35,761 bases of DNA. Source: an uncultured Eubacteriales bacterium (GTDB lineage Bacteria > Bacillota > Clostridia > Peptostreptococcales > Anaerovoracaceae). Position numbers and translations under genes: made by a program. Every line of letters begins with the position of its first letter. Position 1 is the first letter of the stretch. The stretch is taken from the NCBI GenBank assembly GCA_900320285.1, contig ONRQ01000016.1, positions 1 through 35,761 of the forward strand, in the 5' to 3' direction. The notes beneath the pieces were generated by a model, which did not search any database, was not told the origin of the DNA, and saw only the letters and a program-made list of their open reading frames with translations. This document shows positions 34,399 through 35,761 of this stretch, in pieces.

Positions 34399-35761
34399 TT
34401 AGATCTTCATTGCTACATCCCATGCGCTCCAGATTACTTCTCTCAGAGCTCCCCACTTGACGCATGTTCCGACTCTGTGGAGGTTCTTGCTCTTTACCGA
34501 AGCGAACTGGTCGTTTGGAACGAATCCGATTCCGTTGACTACGCAGTCGCACTCTTCCTTCCACTCTTCGCCGGTCTCGAAGTTCTTGATCATGCAGTAT
34601 CCGTCTCCGACCTCGGTTACGGAGCTTCTCAGATGTACAGGAACTCCCTTGAACGGCAGAGCCTCTCTCAGGAACGAGGAGTTGGCAAGGCATGTGCCAG
34701 GAGCTACGATCAGGTCGTCAAGGAACTCAACGACTACAGGCTTCTTGCCGGCGAGTACCGCGTCATATGCAGCTTCGCAGGATGAAAGTCCGCCGCCGAG
34801 GAAGACGATCTTCTTGTACTCGTCTTTCTTAGGTCCGATAAGGAGATCCGTGAATGTGATCGTCTTATTGAATCCCTTGATATTGAGTGCCTTAGGGAAT
34901 GTACCGACCGATACGATAACATCATCGTATGCCTTGAGCAGGGCATTGATGTCCTTGACTTCGCTGTTGAGTCTGATATCGATATCCCATTTCTTGAGCT
35001 CTCTCTCATACCACTGCATGAGCTGCTTGTCGGCATCCTTGAAGGACATTGCTGCAGCTGTATTGTACAGACCGAAGATCTTGTCGCTCTTCTCGAATAC
35101 GACAGGCTGGTGGCCTCTCTTCTTGAGTACGAGAGCTGCCTCGAGTCCGCCGAATCCGGCACCAACGATAGCAACCTTCTTAGGCTTGTTTGTAGGAACG
35201 ATTTTGTACTTGTTGTGCTGCATTGTTGAAGGTGTCAGAGCGCAGCGTGCAAGCTGGAGTGAGTCGAACAGAGGCTGTGTGTTTGCAGTGTGTTTCGACT
35301 TAGCGAAGTTGAAGCAGGCGTTATGGCATCTGATGCATGGCTTGATTTCTTCTTCGCGGCCTTCTCTGAGCTTGGTTACCCAGTCAGGGTCTACTAGGTT
35401 CTGACGTGCGATACCGAGAGCATCGATCTTGCCTTCCTTGATCTTCTCTGCAGCGAACTTGATGTCCATCTTACCTGCGCAAACGACAGGCTTGTCAGTG
35501 AAGTTCTTGATGTGGGCAACGTCTTCATAGTTGCAGTTATCCGGCATGTAGACAGGTGGGTGAGCCCAGTACCATGCGTCGTATGTGCCGTTGTCGCAGT
35601 TGAACATGTCATAGCCCATATCTCCGAGGTACTTGATAGCCTTTTCGGATTCAGCCATGTCACGTCCGAACTCTTCGAATTCTTCGCCCGGCTGTGCGCC
35701 CTGGAGCCAGCCCTTTGTCTTGGATACTACGGAGTATCTCAGAGCAACAGGGAAGTCCTGT
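34399..35761 (-). CDS. NADH:flavin oxidoreductase, 2-enoate/2,4-dienoyl reductase family (5' part outside window)
   Basis: About 454 C-terminal residues; the frame stays open through base 35761, so the N-terminal TIM-barrel FMN region is only partly present (PVALRYSVV and VAHIKNFTDKPVVCAGKMD mark it). Barrel end motif IDALGIARQNLVDPDW. The cysteine cluster CIRCHNAC for a 4Fe-4S cluster is followed by a fourth Cys 23 residues on, compared with about 11-12 in the well-known members. Then an NAD(P)/FAD domain: KVAIVGAGFGGLEAALVL and FLGGGLSSCEAA. Members reduce enoates, enoyl-CoA or bile-acid and similar double bonds in anaerobes. The true start is outside, so the ATG at 35658 is internal. Confidence 0.9.
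   Translation of the reverse strand, partial: QDFPVALRYSVVSKTKGWLQGAQPGEEFEEFGRDMAESEKAIKYLGDMGYDMFNCDNGTYDAWYWAHPPVYMPDNCNYEDVAHIKNFTDKPVVCAGKMDIKFAAEKIKEGKIDALGIARQNLVDPDWVTKLREGREEEIKPCIRCHNACFNFAKSKHTANTQPLFDSLQLARCALTPSTMQHNKYKIVPTNKPKKVAIVGAGFGGLEAALVLKKRGHQPVVFEKSDKIFGLYNTAAAMSFKDADKQLMQWYERELKKWDIDIRLNSEVKDINALLKAYDDVIVSVGTFPKALNIKGFNKTITFTDLLIGPKKDEYKKIVFLGGGLSSCEAAYDAVLAGKKPVVVEFLDDLIVAPGTCLANSSFLREALPFKGVPVHLRSSVTEVGDGYCMIKNFETGEEWKEECDCVVNGIGFVPNDQFASVKSKNLHRVGTCVKWGALREVIWSAWDVAMKI

Noticed and set aside
34457..35404. 315-codon open frame on the plus strand
   Set aside because: It is antisense to the flavoprotein gene, whose reading is backed by cofactor motifs. The antisense product is Ser/Leu-rich with no family features.

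Overview
This window reads as chromosomal DNA of an anaerobic, low- to mid-GC Bacillota, most likely a Clostridia member. The grounds are a perfect CIRCE heat-shock operator in front of clpB, strong AGGAGG-type ribosome binding sites, short leaders with Rho-independent terminators, a QueT queuosine-precursor transporter, a YgeY-type hydrolase, an old-yellow-enzyme iron-sulfur flavoprotein and carbamate kinase. I cannot name the species. I see no prophage, insertion sequence, tRNA, rRNA or CRISPR array. Both edges cut genes: radA at the left (5' end missing) and an NADH:flavin oxidoreductase at the right (5' end missing, minus strand).

Layout. 1-1877: end of radA and carbamate kinase. 1919-4078: a YheO/DauR-type PAS regulator diverging from the YgeY-type M20 hydrolase. 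4303-9965: xanthine phosphoribosyltransferase, alpha/beta hydrolase, a membrane-anchored MurF-like ligase, D-Ala-D-Ala ligase and a CbxX/SpoVK-type AAA ATPase, largely one direction and partly overlapping. 9966-10872: a 0.9 kb block without a convincing gene that holds a terminator, two related palindromic repeats, CIRCE, a promoter and a long clpB leader. 10873-19777: clpB followed by a tightly packed series (EamA exporter, MFS transporter, zinc macrodomain, SsnA-like deaminase, YihQ-like GH31). 19821-22223 (minus): a fucose-isomerase-fold protein and BirA. 22413-24617: a U32 peptidase-family protein. 24740-27391: a STAS protein, a STAS-kinase-HATPase fusion and an 11-residue-repeat protein. 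27464-29075: a D-2-hydroxyacid dehydrogenase and QueT with a candidate preQ1 leader. 29154-32169 (minus): a GH36 alpha-galactosidase and GPH symporter pair. 32327-34183: a secreted or anchored putative glycoside hydrolase. 34399-end (minus): the flavoprotein.

Themes. Purine and carbamoyl-phosphate metabolism appears in three places (carbamate kinase, YgeY, SsnA) plus xanthine salvage. Peptidoglycan-precursor synthesis is grouped with the AAA ATPase. Sugar use appears as a GH31/MFS/isomerase neighbourhood and an alpha-galactoside module. The items I rate most worth a second look are: (i) long imperfect palindromes in three intergenic gaps (4095-4168, 7328-7475, 34181-34340), two of which share an internal core; (ii) the three-domain partner-switch fusion at 25056-26660 with its STAS partner and repeat protein; (iii) the GH31, built on the sulfoquinovosidase scaffold but changed at two sulfonate-recognition positions, facing a sugar-isomerase homologue; and (iv) the paired TTCTACAT dyads upstream of the CIRCE-controlled clpB.
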